A stretch of 64,000 bases of DNA, taken from assembly GCF_047948215.1 (NCBI RefSeq), contig NC_134458.1, positions 140,906,036 to 140,970,035 on the forward strand, in the 5' to 3' direction. This document shows, one piece after another, positions 1 through 13,282 of this stretch; positions within the stretch are counted from its first letter, which is position 1; each line of letters opens with the position of its first letter. Source of the DNA: Lycorma delicatula (lineage: Eukaryota; Arthropoda; Insecta; Hemiptera; Fulgoridae). Below the pieces are notes generated by a model that saw nothing but the letters and a program-made list of their open reading frames with translations, was not told where the DNA came from and searched no databases. The position numbers and the translations under genes are program-made.

Positions 1-639
1 TGTGTTTAAATTTATTTAAATTGAATTTGGACTGATATTAGTAAAACAAATAAAACTTTAATTAAGCAAAAAAATTAAATTTACTAAAATTTATTTTAGT
101 GCATTACTATAAGACTAATGTAAGATTACTCTCATTTGCATTATATAATTTTAGGACATAAAAATACCAGTGGTATCTCATGTATATTACGAGGTATGAC
201 GTTAACAAAAAAAAGATATACATAAGAATCTCGTAATTTGCAAATGATCCAGTTACAGTGAAACTCTTATTAATACGAGTATATATTAATTGTAGTTAAA
301 AATCATCTAAATAAATTGAAAAATTAAGATATTAATTATCTTAAGGTTATCTATTCAAAATTAATTATATTTTTTAACAACTGTAATTTTTTTAACTCTT
401 GAAAATACAGCGTCATCGTATAAAGCATATAAAATAATTAATTTAAAACAATATAATTTACAATTGAAATAATACATTAAACATTACAATAAATTAATTT
501 TAATTCAGAAAATATTTTAAAACAATTATTAATAAATTGCAAAATTTATAAATTATTACTAATTTATTAATAATTTACCAATTTTTTCAACAAAAAAAAA
601 GAAGGTTTTATTGAAGTGCTAATGTATTGTTGTTTACAG
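1..639. other. AT-rich sequence, nothing recognised
   Basis: Very AT-rich sequence with short A and T runs. No open frame of interest, repeat boundary or RNA gene was seen on either strand. Confidence 0.5.
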
Positions 640-1400
640 ATTAAAAAACTTCACTCTTACTTTATTTTGAAATTTTCAATGATTTATTTGTAAGTCTATT
701 TTTGCTCATACCGACCAGGTGTCCATAGAACATCATTCGTCTGTTTCGAATGGTATCTGTTAGTTTTTCCACGTGTAGATGTAACTCTTGGTTTTCTCTT
801 TTCTATATTAATTTACTCCTTCGTAAAACTCAATATTCTCCTTAACATTTTCCGTTTTTCCTTTTCAATTTCTTCTAATTCCCCCTTGTTCAATGTTAAA
901 TACTCAGACGCATACAAAACTTTTGGTTTTATTACAGTATTGTAATGTTTGATTTCAGCATTGATCAATACTAATCTTTTGTTATGTGCATCTTTTCATT
1001 TGGTAAGCTCTCTCCATTTTATTTACTCTTATTCTGCTTGCACTTTTGTCTAAACCATTATGCTGTACAATTTTTCCCTAAATATTTAAATTTTTCAACC
1101 TAATTTATTCTACTCATTCTTCTTAATGTTTTTTGATGTTTATGTATTCAGTGTTTTCAAACGATATCTGCAAACCAGTTTAAATTTTCTTTAGTAGATT
1201 GATTTGTGCTGTTGCATCTCAGTGTTTTCTTAAAATATAGCCCGATCGTCTGCAAAGAAAAAGCAATTAATTTCAACATTTTCCTTTTTATATCCAATTT
1301 TTAATTTTGTATTAGTCAAATATTGTTTAATTAGTTCTATAGTTTTGTTATTCGTTCCAAATTCTCCAAAGTTTTGATTAAATAAATTTATAAATTAAAT
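640..1400 (-). pseudogene. decayed non-LTR retrotransposon RT (family A)
   Basis: Read on the minus strand, this stretch encodes the second half of a reverse transcriptase, broken by many stops and frameshifts. The catalytic motif C is visible near 1250 as INCFFFADD. It is followed by a segment resembling QINLLKKI and TGLQISFE, then a KIVQHNGLDKSA block, a KVLYASEYL block and a basic tail ending near 700. This order (palm, thumb, KYLGE-like and YASE-like blocks) is typical of the C-terminal half of insect RTE-like polymerases. The copy at 39.68-40.58 kb has the same words in the same order, so the two belong to one family. No endonuclease part is present. It is dead. Clade assignment is inferred. 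Confidence 0.75.
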
Positions 1401-4400
1401 TAAAAAAGGCTTAGAGAAATTTAATATTTTAATATTATGATAAATAATATAAAAAAACTTTACGGTAATTTTTTTAGGTGTATTAAATATTTCTCATTGA
1501 AACAATTAGATGACGAGCTTCTTCCGAGAGGAAATGCGTCATTTATAATAAGGTTAACGGCCGTTGTAGATCTTTAGTATGAGGCTAATAATCTCTTTTG
1601 GAGAGGGGGAAGATTTAGTACACCGACTCAATAAAATAATTTAAATGTAAAAGGTGATCTAACATGGTGAAGAATTTCATTGTCTTTATAAGAAATAAAT
1701 GCGTTTAAAGAAGTTATTAAATTAATAATCGTGATTTATCTTTATCGATGAGATAAAATTTAATAACTTACTTCATAATATCGATAAGAAAATAATTGAG
1801 GATGATAATATTTTACTTCCCATTAAGTTATTAAATTTAATTTAATTATTAACTCTTCTCGTAATAAACTAAATTAAAAGTAAAGAAGACTATTTGTATA
1901 AAATGTTTTTTAATTCACACGAACTTACGACCATATGAAACAAAAATTAAATCTAAAGACTTGTCCTATTAATTTCTGAATATTTCCACATTTCCCTCAC
2001 CCAATTTGGGTATTTTTGGATACACACTTATCTATTATCGATTATTTATCAAGTGGTAGCTATAATAATCAAAAGTAATCATTTTAAAAATAGAAAAAGC
2101 CGTATTTGTTTTTATAAGTACAATAAAAAAAAATAGTCATTATGACGTAGCGGATTAATTAAAATTCTAAAATAAAAATTTGATATTCCGCCTCAGTATG
2201 GGCGATTTGCACTAATATAGCAAAAAATTTATTATATTTATGTCATTATTAGTAATCCGTCTTCATAATCATTATAGTGAAATTAAACTTTTTTTTTAAA
2301 CATCACTTCGTCCTTTATAATGATTATTTTTTAATTATGACCCATATTTTCTCATTCGTCTACTATAAACGAACATTATAGTTTTTTTTTAATTAAAAAA
2401 AAAAAAATAATAATCATTGATATCTGAAACAGCTATTGACAAAAAACCCGAAATATTAATATTTAAAAAACATGAAAATAGGCGAGGAAATTTAAACAAA
2501 AAAAGACCTACTATTACAAGTTCGAAAATGTTTAATAAAAACAAAAAATCATGAATTTCAAATCGGTGTTAACCCAAATTGTAGTTAGAAAATATTTTTT
2601 CTAAATTTTTATTAATTTTTCAAGACCATGAAATGAAAAGTTATTAAATGAAAAGTGTCTCAAGAATAAAATAATTACTCCTTAATAATTATGGTTAATG
2701 TGAAACCAATTATTTATGTTCAAATTCATTTTAAATAATATAAAACAACGAATTTAGATCAAACGTAATTAATAAAAATCATAATCAACAAATCAAATTA
2801 ATGCAATCACTTATATAAGTTAATTAATTTATTCATTATTTGATTTATTTAAAAAAGTGTAATATTAAAAAAATGACATAGTAAATTAAATGTTACGTAA
2901 GAAAAAACAAAAAAATAATATGAATAATATTTTTAAATGTATTTCTCTTTGTTTTATATGTTTATAAAAATATCATGTATACGTTTCTTAGAAAATAAAT
3001 AAATTCATATGTTACCTATAACGATTAATCTAATATGTATCTAGTAAGTATGCTTTAAGTAGATTCTAATTGTTGTAATTTAAATACAAAATCAACTGTT
3101 ATTTGATAATAATTGAGTAATATTTATGTATAATTTGATCATCTACTTTTAAATATTTTATTATCTACGAATTATTTCATAATACATTTAAATAAAAAAA
3201 ATGGTTGTAAAATATTTCAGGTGTAATAGGTTAGAAATTATTTTCTTCCAGTGTTCATTATTTCTCTGTATGTCCAGTTCCTGGTTTAAATATACTGTGA
3301 GTGTTACAGAACTGATTATTATTTTGTTCTTACTCATTTGTGTTAGTATATTCAGTTCAGATAAATGAATAAAGATTGAAAGAAATAGCATTAGTACATC
3401 TAGCATGGAATGACAAAAAGTAAAGTTTTTAGAGATTGTTATTATAAAGATTAATTAACTGTGCAGTACGAAGCACTCTACGTTTTTATTCGTAGCTTCA
3501 ATGAATCATTGACTATTCTATTGACAGATGGGATCAATATGTGTTTAACATGATTTTATTGAATTTTTATTGCAGACTATTATTATTAGTCAGCAAATTT
3601 TTATAACATATCATGCAGGTTTACCTATATAATCTTTGTACTATTATGATTTTAGAATAAGTATTATAGACTGAGTGTATACGAATTAATCTGTTTAATA
3701 GTATTTTTTTTGTAATTGTTTAGACATTTTTCTCATACACTTATTTCGTTTTACATGTATCATTTCTTTTCTTGTTTTATTGCATTCCATAAATAATTAA
3801 TTTTATAAAAAAAGGTTTTGTTTTTGTTTGTAAAATGAAGAAAACTGTGTTATTTGTAGTATTATATAGAAATTACAATGTAATCCAAATAGAATGACAA
3901 CACTCTTGATTCATTTTGTTAATAAATGCGCAGAAAACTAGTTTTACTTGTTGATGGGGATTACAATGTATTTATAACTCATTATGTAATAATAATAATT
4001 ATAGAATAATTCTTTATTCCATCTAGTTCATTCCATTAGTAATTACATTTTCATCAGTACATTTTTATTTAGTAATCGTTTATTCCATTACAGCATAGTA
4101 TTTCTTTTTCATAACATTTTGTTTCTTAGTAAAAATAAAGATAATTTAAGTACTTTCTGATTTTTAAGTATAAAATTTACTTTAATAGTTCTGTTCTTCT
4201 TCTATTAATAACGTTTTTATTTCTTGAATGTTTTATTTATAGAGAAAAAATATATTTTTAAATTATTACAGTTGTTAAATTGTACACAGATTTTATCCAA
4301 AAATGTTATTCAAATGTAAGGTCTCTTTTTCCTAAGAAGTAAGCTTTCGTATAATTTTAAATAATGAAAATAAGGATTTCCTTTTTAAAGAGACGAAGAG

Positions 4401-6475
4401 AGTTACCAAACTTTGGTGCAAATTTTTATTTAATATAAGAATGGAATGTTAGAAAATTTCAAAATTTTTATTATGAAAATTAGTTAAAATTTGATTGTAT
4501 TATTATTTTCTTCGGTAAAATTTCACTAAAATGCATCTATCTAATCTAGAAAGATCTCAAAATAATTATTTTACTAATAAAAAACGGGAAAACTGAACTG
4601 AATTTTTTTAAGAATGTACAGAAAGAAATTAGAAAGTGGGGGAAAACCTATTTTGTTTTAAAGGAGAGATATAACCAATTGTTTTTTAGTTAAACACATC
4701 TTTATTAGAGTTATGGGTAAACGCAAAGGGCTGCCATCATAATAATCCTGATAAATTCTTATACTACTGACAACGCCTTATCCCAAAGTTAACTGGAAGC
4801 ACAGATTTCTCACTCATATTGAGCGCCTGACTTCTAGGCATCAGGTAAAACTGATTGAGGATGCTGTCGTGCTACTTGGATTATATTATACATACATTTT
4901 ATAAAATTAAATTTTTTTGAATTGCTTGTTTCCAATACTAGCATATTTTTTTTTATTTTTGTATTATTATAATTTGCATTTTATTAAAAAAAGTAATTTT
5001 AATAGTTTAAAAAAAGTAATGTTTAGTAGTAGTTAACAGTTAGATCGTGTGTGTAAATCAGTTTTTATTTTCATAAATTTAATTGTAATGGATTCTAAAG
5101 ATTAAATTACTTTTAAAAATAAAGATAAAAACTTGTTACTTTGTAGCATAGAGGTACATTTTAAGATTTTTTATAAGCAAATAAAAAGTGTTTCAATCCA
5201 GTCTGTTTTAAATATTTTGTATATAATCCTGAGTATATGTATTTAATTAACCATTGCTATTTAGTTATTAGTTATCTATATGTTAAGTTCATGAATTGAA
5301 GTACTAGTATGTTAAAGTTTATTAATTTGTTGCGGCTGCATATTTTCATGTCGTCTTACCTTAAAAAAAGTTTGATTTTATTGATTGATTAATTAACTCC
5401 GGTTATTCATAAGAACATGACAATGGTATTTAATTTACCTTTAATCTTATAAGTTACTTTGTAAATATTAGTTTGTATAATTAATTAACAGTTTGTATTG
5501 TATAGATAATTTGTAAATTATATTGGTTTTTTAAGTAAATCTTTTGTTTTATTTATTTTTCATTTACTTATTCCCCGTTTCTGTGTAGTGTCAAATTCAT
5601 AAGTTGTGTACATTCTTCAGCTATTTCCCTTCCAATACGTGAGTAAAAAAAAAAAAATCATTAGTCTGAAATCTTATAATCAATTATTTACAACGCCAGA
5701 ATTGGTAGAGATATCATTATTTAGCTACTCCATTCTTCCATCTTAAAGCATATTTATCAGAAGTTAATTTTTAAAATTAAAATAATGTATCATATTTTTT
5801 AAATATAATATAATTAAAAATATTTCTTAATTGGAGAAACGTTTTATAAGTAGATAGTCATTTCTGATGTTTTTTTACAAAAACAAAATATACCAAACAA
5901 AAAATAAAACTTTCAAAAAATGTACGAAAAAGAAAAAAATCAAAAAAGTTTCCCAATTTTTTCATAGTTTTGACTTGAAGTTGAAATCAAATTATGAACA
6001 ATTAAATGACCTGCAATTTGGTGTCAACTTCAAAAATTAAAATTTAAAAATAAATTAAATATATATTTTTTTAAATGTTGGTTTTATATTTTTTTAAAGT
6101 TTATTTTACATATTTTAATTGTATTTTTTATTTAAAATTGGGATAAACTCCAAAAACGTTACGCTTATGAAAAATAATTCCCAAGAAGCAGAAGACTAAA
6201 ATCTAGCTTCTTAATAAAAATAAGGAAAGAGATTCAAGGAAACGATATAAAAACACTAACATCGTTCCTGAGTTAAGGCTCTCTGGAATCCAAAAATTTA
6301 TATTAATTTTGTACCCTAAATTTTACAAATAATTTTGTTGAATTTTCACGTGATACTCTGATTGCCAGAATGAGGTCAAATTATATATCATTATGCCATA
6401 AATTTCAATAATCCAATATTAAGACGATGAAAGTATTTTAAAATTGTATATGTAATATATAATATAATTTTTAAT
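1401..6475. other. long AT-rich intergenic stretch
   Basis: About 5 kb with no convincing gene. The only open frames are short and have no recognisable motif. There are A-runs near 2395 and 5645, and slightly GC-richer patches near 1500-1600 and 4720-4870 that I could not identify. This is probably old repeat debris. Confidence 0.5.
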
Positions 6476-6528
6476 TTAAATATTCTTCTAGTTGCTTTAT
6501 CAGATAAAACAACTAGAAGAATATTTAA
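6476..6528. repeat. perfect 19-bp inverted repeat, 15-nt loop
   Basis: The arms 6476-6494 and 6510-6528 are exact reverse complements and are separated by 15 nt. A transcript from either strand would fold into a hairpin with a loop of pre-miRNA-like size, though the stem is shorter than usual for a pre-miRNA. No known family was recognised. Confidence 0.85.
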
Positions 6529-7235
6529 CATTTTAATTTTGTTTTCTAGTATAGATTCGATATTTAACTTTCCAGTTTCCTTAATAATATCTTCCATGTC
6601 TGATACTATATCACTTTTTAGCGTCAAGTAGAGCTGTCAGTGTGGCCATATTTACAACCATGTTACCAAAATTATATTCTACGTCTCTCTTCTACATAAC
6701 ATAGATTTACTTTATGAGTTTTACCAGATTATGATTTACAAAAAGAAAAATACTTACAAATATTTTTAACCGTTAACAAATAATAAGAGTAGGCTCGATT
6801 CGCTAAAATAGTTGCAAATAATTATTACTGCAATAGGCTATGTTACATATTAACAATAACAATAAACAATAAATATTATTATAATATTTAGTTTAAAAAC
6901 ACTAAATAATAATAGTTTCTTAAATGTAACTGATGAGATTATAATCAACACCATTCAATATCACAATAATAACAAACGTCAATCATAAATATTATAAATG
7001 ATTTCAATATCAGATTCTGCAGATACTCCATAAAATAATCAACTTTATGAAAAGAAAAGAGACACTGCAAACCAGAAATAAAGCTGATAAGATATGATGA
7101 AAAATTCTTCATTCCATGACAAATTCTTTTCTGGAGCAGAGCTGTATTTATTTTTCTAAACTGCTACAATCAATATGCACAATCCTACTATCGAACCATA
7201 TATTCTTATATATGGATGGTTGGTGCAATCTAAAT
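6529..7235. other. AT-rich spacer
   Basis: No gene or clear repeat was seen between the inverted repeat and the SINE. Confidence 0.45.
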
Positions 7236-7244
7236 AAACTAGTA

Positions 7245-7541
7245 TAGCTTTTTCTTTTTCTATTTAATTTCCGGTACCACCGTAGGGTATTACTTCAGAG
7301 AATGAATGAGGATGATATGCATAAATGTAAATGAAGTGAAGTCTTGTACAGTCTCAGGTCGACCATTCCTGAGATGTGTGGTTAATTGAAACCCAACCAC
7401 CTAAGAACACCGGTATCCGCGATCTAATATTCAAATCTGAAAAAAAGTAACTGCCTTCTAGAATTTGAACCTTAGAACTCTCGATTACGAAATCAGCTGA
7501 GTTGCGATGACAAGTTCACCACTAGACCAACCTGGTAGGTC
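7245..7541 (-). mobile_element. tRNA-derived SINE (family S1), copy 1
   Basis: A member of the commonest repeat in the window, on the minus strand. Its tRNA-like head lies at the right end (about 7490-7541) and its tail at the left. It shares blocks with the copies at 16.7, 24.8/27.9, 41.3, 57.2 and 57.6 kb, such as GTGTGGTTAATTGAAACC and AACACCGGTATCC. The flanks 7236-7244 and 7542-7550 match at 8 of 9 bases and may be a target-site duplication. The head differs from the 41.3-kb copy, having TTGCGATGACAAG instead of TTGGGAACACGCG. This copy and the one split at 27.9 kb therefore form a sub-family. Confidence 0.85.
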
Positions 7542-7854
7542 AAACTAATACCTAGTGTAATTTCTGATACTAACGAAGTCAGTACGAGGTTCCAAGGTCA
7601 ATCCTAACAAAATTTAAACAACCAAGTAGTAGTTTTAGCTGAATGTAAAGAATAGTTCAACATCTCTGTCGTGTATCCTATGCTTTCTACCAGCTTTAAA
7701 CTAAAATAAAAAAATTGCATATCTTTATCTCTTCCAATTTAATTGTATGTTTTGTCCAAAACCAGAAAAAAAAACTATAACAATAACTTCTACAATTTTC
7801 GAAAAATTATGGAACACATTTAACCAATATGGTTCAGTTTTACCAATAACAAAA

Positions 7855-9395
7855 ACTCTTTGTGGAAGGCCATGAGGAAATTTCAGCAGCCATCGCCTCA
7901 GTTCCCTCCACTGAAAATGTCAGATGGATCTTGGGCTAGAATTGACAATGAGAAAGGTGACCTTTTGTCTAATCTCATTCGATCGCTAATGGTAGGTCTA
8001 TAGCACTGATGAAGAGGAAATTCTGGACTTCTTACAGAGCCCTATTCCTATGATTCTTCCGATTAAGTCTTTCTCATCTAGGAAAGAGCTGAAAGTGACT
8101 GAAAAGGAACTGAACTTAAAAAAGCCGCTGGCTTTGACTTGGTTATCAACAAATTGCTCGTTATGCTCCCATCTAAGACTGTAATTTATACTACTCAACT
8201 GTTCAATGGTATCCTTAACGACGTATTACCCGTCAGAGGGGAAGGTGTCTCAAGTAGTGATGGTGCGTAAGCGGGGCAAGTCGTGCATTACGTGTCAATG
8301 TACAGGCCAATCAGCCTAACTACCTACTATGTCTAAGGTATTGGAAAGACCTTCAGCGATTGTGGCCTGCATTAAAGGAGGGACAAGTTATTCCTGACCA
8401 CCAGCTTGGTTTCCGTGGTGTCACTCAACCGTTGAAGACACACGCATGTTGTCAACAACTGTTTGCATTCGATAAGGTCTGGCTGCCTGGTCTGCTATAA
8501 AAAATTAAGAACAGATCAACCACAATCTTTTTCTTTAATATTGCATAGTTACTTGGACGGACGCTTCTCCCACATTAAATACAAAGAGGAGTTATCTGCA
8601 TTCTTTGATACTTCTTCGGCTCATTGTTGGGGTCCTACTCTCTACTCCATCTTCACTGTAAACTTTCCACTCACAGACAATACTATTATCGCATGCCGAT
8701 GACATGGCCATCATGGCTGTCAATGATGACCCAACTCAAGTCTCGACTAAGTTGCAATCTGCGTTAGAACTTCTAGCCGAGTGGTTGAATAAATGGAAAA
8801 TAAAAGTCAATCAAGCAAAATCGATTTACATGACATTTGCGATGAGACGAGGTGACTTTCCAGGAATTCATTTAGATGGAGGTTACATCCTGTGAGCTGA
8901 GAGTGTACGATATTTAAGTATTCACCTAGATCATCGTCTAACATGGAAAGTTCTCATTAAGAAAAAAGGAAACAGCTAGATACCAATTTAAGGACTTATA
9001 CTGTTTATTAGGCAGGAAATCGCAACTATCCCTATCTAACAAACTACTTCTATTCAAACTGATTCTAAAACCGATTTGGACATACGGAATCCAACTGTAG
9101 GGTACAGCGACTACCAAAAATATACAATAGATATTATTCAGCGTTTCCAGAACAAATTAGTGAGATGCATTACACATGCGATGTGGTTTGCACGGAACAA
9201 CGAAATTCATGAGTACTTAGGGTTACCATGTGTTTGAGAGGAAATCGATCGATTTGGAACTAAGTACAAAATAAGAGTTAACAACCACGTAAATTATCTA
9301 GCTATTAACTTCTTCGACAATGGGAAAGATGTTAGGCGATTAAAGTGGGTAAATTGGACCTACGAACCTAAGAGTGACACTCAAGACGAGGTCTC
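7855..9395 (+). pseudogene. Jockey-like retrotransposon RT, decayed
   Basis: A plus-strand remnant of a Jockey-type reverse transcriptase spread over several frames. In order: a pre-RT segment at about 7900-8060; a fingers segment ending in a YRPISL-like motif near 8310; a DHQLGFR-like motif near 8400; a palm region in the frame 8463-8702; then, after a frameshift, motif C near 8690 reading HADDMAIM where the family has YADD. The thumb follows to 9240, with YLGIHLD-like, LTYK-like and WTYGIQLWG-like words. There is no endonuclease or ORF1. Stops and frameshifts make it non-functional. The Jockey call rests on motif order and spacing. Confidence 0.8.
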
Positions 9396-10603
9396 TGTTC
9401 GTAAGTTGTGCATCATCAAAGTATTTACGTTTATGTTTGATCATTTAAATTTCTTATGTTATTTGTTCCTCTGTTACTATTTTCCTTTTTATACTATGGT
9501 TTTATTCATAGTACTGGACATTACTGTGATTTCTATTTCATTACTGGCTGGACTTTATAGGTTTATGCTACCTTTGATATCTAGAATGTAATTTAGGTGT
9601 TTAAAGGGATACTCCTTTATAACGTGATTATTGTTATGAAATTTACTTATGATTTCTAATCTATGAAACTGATTGTAAATATAATTTCAGATATGAAAAA
9701 AATATAAAATAATTCATATTTTAACTAAAAATATTAATTATAAGAAGGTAAGTAAATACAAACTTAAAGATGTAGTTGACAGGCACTTTTGGCTCCAGAT
9801 GATTTAGATAGATAACTGCAAAATAAATGATTTAGTATGCATTAACAAAACATGATCTTTTGTTTGAATATTGTTGAATTGACTAGTCATAAAAACATTA
9901 ATAAACCAGTTGTGTGGGCATAATATAGAAGAAGTTACAAAGCTCATGTTTTTGAAGAGTACTATGGGAATAGGTATGACTATTTTATCTATGAAATAAT
10001 AAAAAAATTGTACTTGGCTGTACAAATATTTTTTTTTATATCTATACAACTTAAGAATGAATGTATGCTCATCTGGAGTTGATTAGTTGGATTTGTCCAG
10101 AAATTCCTAAGACTGTGCCATAAAATAAACCCCACTGATTAGTATGAAATGTGAATATTCAAATACAGCTTAAACATATTTTTAACTAGACTGTAACTAG
10201 GATCTTACATCATACGGAACATGTAATGTAGCCTTATGTTCATTCATTTTTCACTGATTTACTTAATTTCAAAAAAAGGTATTTTGGTCGGTAGATAAAT
10301 AATATTAATACATTATATAGATTATGGCTGGAATAGGCAAATGTGCTACTCTAGTGATTAAAAAAAGAAAAAAGAAACTGCTCCAGCATTTGCCTGGTTG
10401 GACCAACATTACACTCACTGTCAGAGCAGAATCACAAAATATACTATAAATTATAAAATAAAAGATAGATATGATTAACATTCATATTAAATATTTAAAA
10501 TAATATTAACACATAATGTAATATTAATCTAAACATATGTAGTAAATAAAGAAATTAAATTTCTTCCTTCTTCTAAGTGAGGAAGTGAATTTATAATTAC
10601 AAA
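9396..10603. other. AT-rich spacer
   Basis: Contains only short open frames. The 61-codon frame near 9406-9591 is hydrophobic but has no start context or homology cue. Nothing supported. Confidence 0.45.
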
Positions 10604-10659
10604 GAGAGGAATCTTCCTCTCAATTGTGATCTCAAGACAATTGTGAGATCACAATTGTC
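10604..10659. repeat. cluster of overlapping inverted repeats
   Basis: Three palindromic units lie together: 10604-10621 (8-bp arms, 2-nt centre); 10621-10634 pairing with 10644-10657 (14-bp perfect arms, 9-nt loop); and 10636-10646 pairing with 10649-10659 (11-bp arms, 2-nt centre). The last two share sequence and could form alternative hairpins. They sit just downstream of the minus-strand RT fragment that ends near 10745. Confidence 0.8.
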
Positions 10660-10744
10660 TTAATAGAGTAAAGCCTGGCAATTGTGCATTTCTATCGATT
10701 TAATTCTCATCTCATGAAATCTGCCATTGTTGTTTGATATTAAA

Positions 10745-11825
10745 ATCCTCCTCTATAAGCTTTTGGGGCAGTTACCATGCAGGTTTTCGAGATTTCAAGT
10801 GCTTAGTTAATACACTGACTGCCTTGTTAATTGGTGTCGCTGCATTGGTAAGCAGCGACACTACTCTTCCAGGGTAGTACGAGGGCATTCTGGTGCCTGA
10901 GAGTGGTAGAGGTATATTAGCTAGTGCTGGGAGCCATCTGATTGGGGTAGAGAAGATTGTACTGGTAATGTTTCTCATGATTTTATTTAGCTCATTATCC
11001 ACCTTACCAGTATAACATATTCAACCATAGTACACAGTTCTCAGCCACAGAACAGGCCAAGGCAAATGATGATGTTCAAAGTATGTTTGCATCCATTCTC
11101 CAGGTGTTTCCAGCAAGCTTATGAATTATGTTACCTCGGGTTCTCAATTTTGCAGCAGTGTTCATAATAAGTTGCTTGTAAGTTAGCGTTTTATCAAGCT
11201 GTCATGCTGAGGTGCTTCAGGGCTGGATTATGTTGTAGTTCTTATCCCACAAATGAGATCTTTAGTAACTTCCTGGATCTATATTGCTTAAAAAAAAGCA
11301 GCTTATCTCAGTTTTTGGGCTAGGTTTCAGACCCCAATTATCAAATTACATACCAAGCAATCTCAAATCCTTCTCAATCGCTACCTCACACTCCCTGAAT
11401 GTTTTACATTGTGCAGCGAGAGCAATATCATATGCATACATGAATTTCATGGACCTAGTAGGTGATGGGTGACTTACGTGCAAGTTGAACAACAAATGTG
11501 TAAGAACAGATTCCTGAGGTGCAAGCCATTGTTTAATATTCTTTGCAGACTCTAAGTCTCACCGAGATGTACTGTGATCTGTCTATTTGTTAGCATTTCA
11601 TTGATGATGTTAGTAAAGAATTTGCACTTGATTACTCCTATTAGTTTATTTAGTAATCCTTGCCTCCAAATAGTACCATTCGTTGAAGATAAGTCTATGA
11701 ATGCGTCTAAGGTATCAAATTTTCAAGAACTACTTTCTTTGAAAGTAGTAATAATTTTAACTATTCACCCAGTCCTTGGGGCGAACAAAAGTGGTTTCAC
11801 TTACGGAGCTGCATTTTGAACACAC
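10745..11825 (-). pseudogene. Jockey/BS-like RT fragment, decayed
   Basis: The minus strand encodes part of a non-LTR reverse transcriptase. From about 11825 downward: a palm segment with an AFIDLSST-like motif A (11695-11710); a segment resembling the family's QGSVL motif B near 11510; motif C near 11430 reading YAYDIAL, where the first Asp of YADD is replaced by Tyr; a thumb with LTYKQL near 11175 and AAKLRTRGN near 11140; and a C-terminal open frame at 10772-11002 (WLPALANI, PLPLSG). Several stops interrupt it. The lost Asp means no polymerase activity. Resemblance to transposon BS/Jockey proteins is from memory of the family. Confidence 0.75.
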
Positions 11826-12024
11826 AATCGTATTGTTATCAAAAAAATACATTTACGTTAATGAAGAAAATATTTCGTTTAACTAACTTCACTTACCTCT
11901 TTCAATGGTTAACCTGATTATGGAATGATTGTTATTCTTGAGGATTGTTGTGTTATTTTCGGGAGTGAGTTGTATCTTATGATCTTGGTCGCCTAAGTTT
12001 AGTAATGAATCTAAAAATGTAAAC

Positions 12025-12027
<3 letters not shown>

Positions 12028-12061
<34 letters not shown>
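12028..12061. repeat. (TA)n microsatellite, left of TIR element
   Basis: An uninterrupted run of 17 TA units ending exactly where the inverted-repeat element begins. Confidence 0.95.
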
Positions 12062-12068
<7 letters not shown>

Positions 12069-13275
12069 GTTCATGAAGAATGTAGGAAATTATCAGGACA
12101 TTTCTACTGGTGAAAATAAAGAAGAAAGTTAATATAAACATTAGTTCGGAAACGCTTCGTTAGCGAGTGTCGCAAGCAAAAGATTTCATACTGATTTCTG
12201 CACCTTCGGTAAAATGAAGCCAGATTGTGTAATTCTTGGGACACAAATTAAGGGCTAAATTTAGTGGTTTTATATGAAATTTAACTTTAAAAATTAAAAC
12301 AGATCCCAAACTGTATTTTTAGTAGTTTTCGAGGATCTGGGTAAAAGGCAAATGATTTGAAACGAAAAACACACTCTTTTATGTTTGGCGTAAAATAACT
12401 GTGTTAAATGGGTAATAGATTCATAAAGGTCTTAAATAAAACCTCTAGAGAGTTTGATTCTAAGTAAAACGGTATAAATAATGTCCACAGAAACTAAATA
12501 CAAACGTAGGAATTTCGAGTTCTTTAAAACGTAAGGTTTTAAAAAAAAGGTTTGTTAGAAAAAACATAAAAATGTGGCAGATTTTAACTAGGTATTAAAC
12601 GAAACAAAATTTTCAATTCTTTTTTGATTAATACCGCGTGATGGATCTATCAACTGACCTTCAGGATTGCCTGAATACCTCTGAAATGCTACCTATGAGA
12701 CCACTTCAAATCATTAGTATACTCGTATTAACAAAATTTTAATGCAAGTTAGTAGAATTCTCGGTGGAGTACAAATAATACTAACAACCGTGCTGAAATA
12801 CGGAAACCCATCATAAACAATGGATACAATGCTCTGTCATCGGACAGAAAATTGTATCCACTGTGGCGGAGGACATTTTCAGTAGTTTAATTTATTAGTT
12901 TGTAAGTTGTTTTTATTGTTTGTATTTGTTATTTTATTAAAGTATTAATTCTTTTTTGTATAATATTGAAAAATGTTTTTGTTTTTTTTTTTTTTACTAC
13001 ATTTTTCTCAAAAACTACTAAAACTGCAGTTAGAGACCTATTTTTTTTTCAATTTTCAAGGTCATAATTAATATAAAATCACCAAATTACCCGTTAATTT
13101 GGGTCACAAAAATTACAGTCTGGCATAACTTAACCAAAGGTTCAGAAATCAGGGCGAATTCTTTCGCCAGCCGACACTCGCTAACAAAACGTTTCCGAAC
13201 CTATGTTTTTATAAACTTTCTCTTTATTTTAACCAATAGATCATGTCCTAAAAGTTTGTCACATTCTTTGTGAAT

Positions 13276-13282
<7 letters not shown>
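12062..13282. mobile_element. long-TIR non-autonomous DNA transposon (family T1), copy 1
   Basis: The ends 12062-12360 and 12990-13282 are imperfect reverse complements over about 300 bp, beginning CAGAATG and ending CATTCTG. The inner unique part has no coding frame. Both ends abut TA repeats, consistent with a TA target. Two relatives lie nearby (14515-14752 partial, 18937-19562 complete). All share an ATAAACATAGGTTCGGAAACG-like block and a TTAGCGAGTGTCGG-like block. No transposase is present, so superfamily assignment (a TA-targeting group such as Tc1/mariner is possible) is only a guess. Confidence 0.8.
12817..12864. repeat. nested imperfect palindrome inside TIR element
   Basis: Arms 12817-12830 and 12851-12864 pair with one mismatch, and a second small hairpin (TCTGTC with GACAGA) sits between them. 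It lies in the unique centre of the T1 element and may be a secondary insertion scar or fold-back core. Confidence 0.7.

Noticed and set aside
9406..9591. Hydrophobic 61-codon frame
   Set aside because: Low-complexity, no motif, no start context, immediately after the decayed RT.
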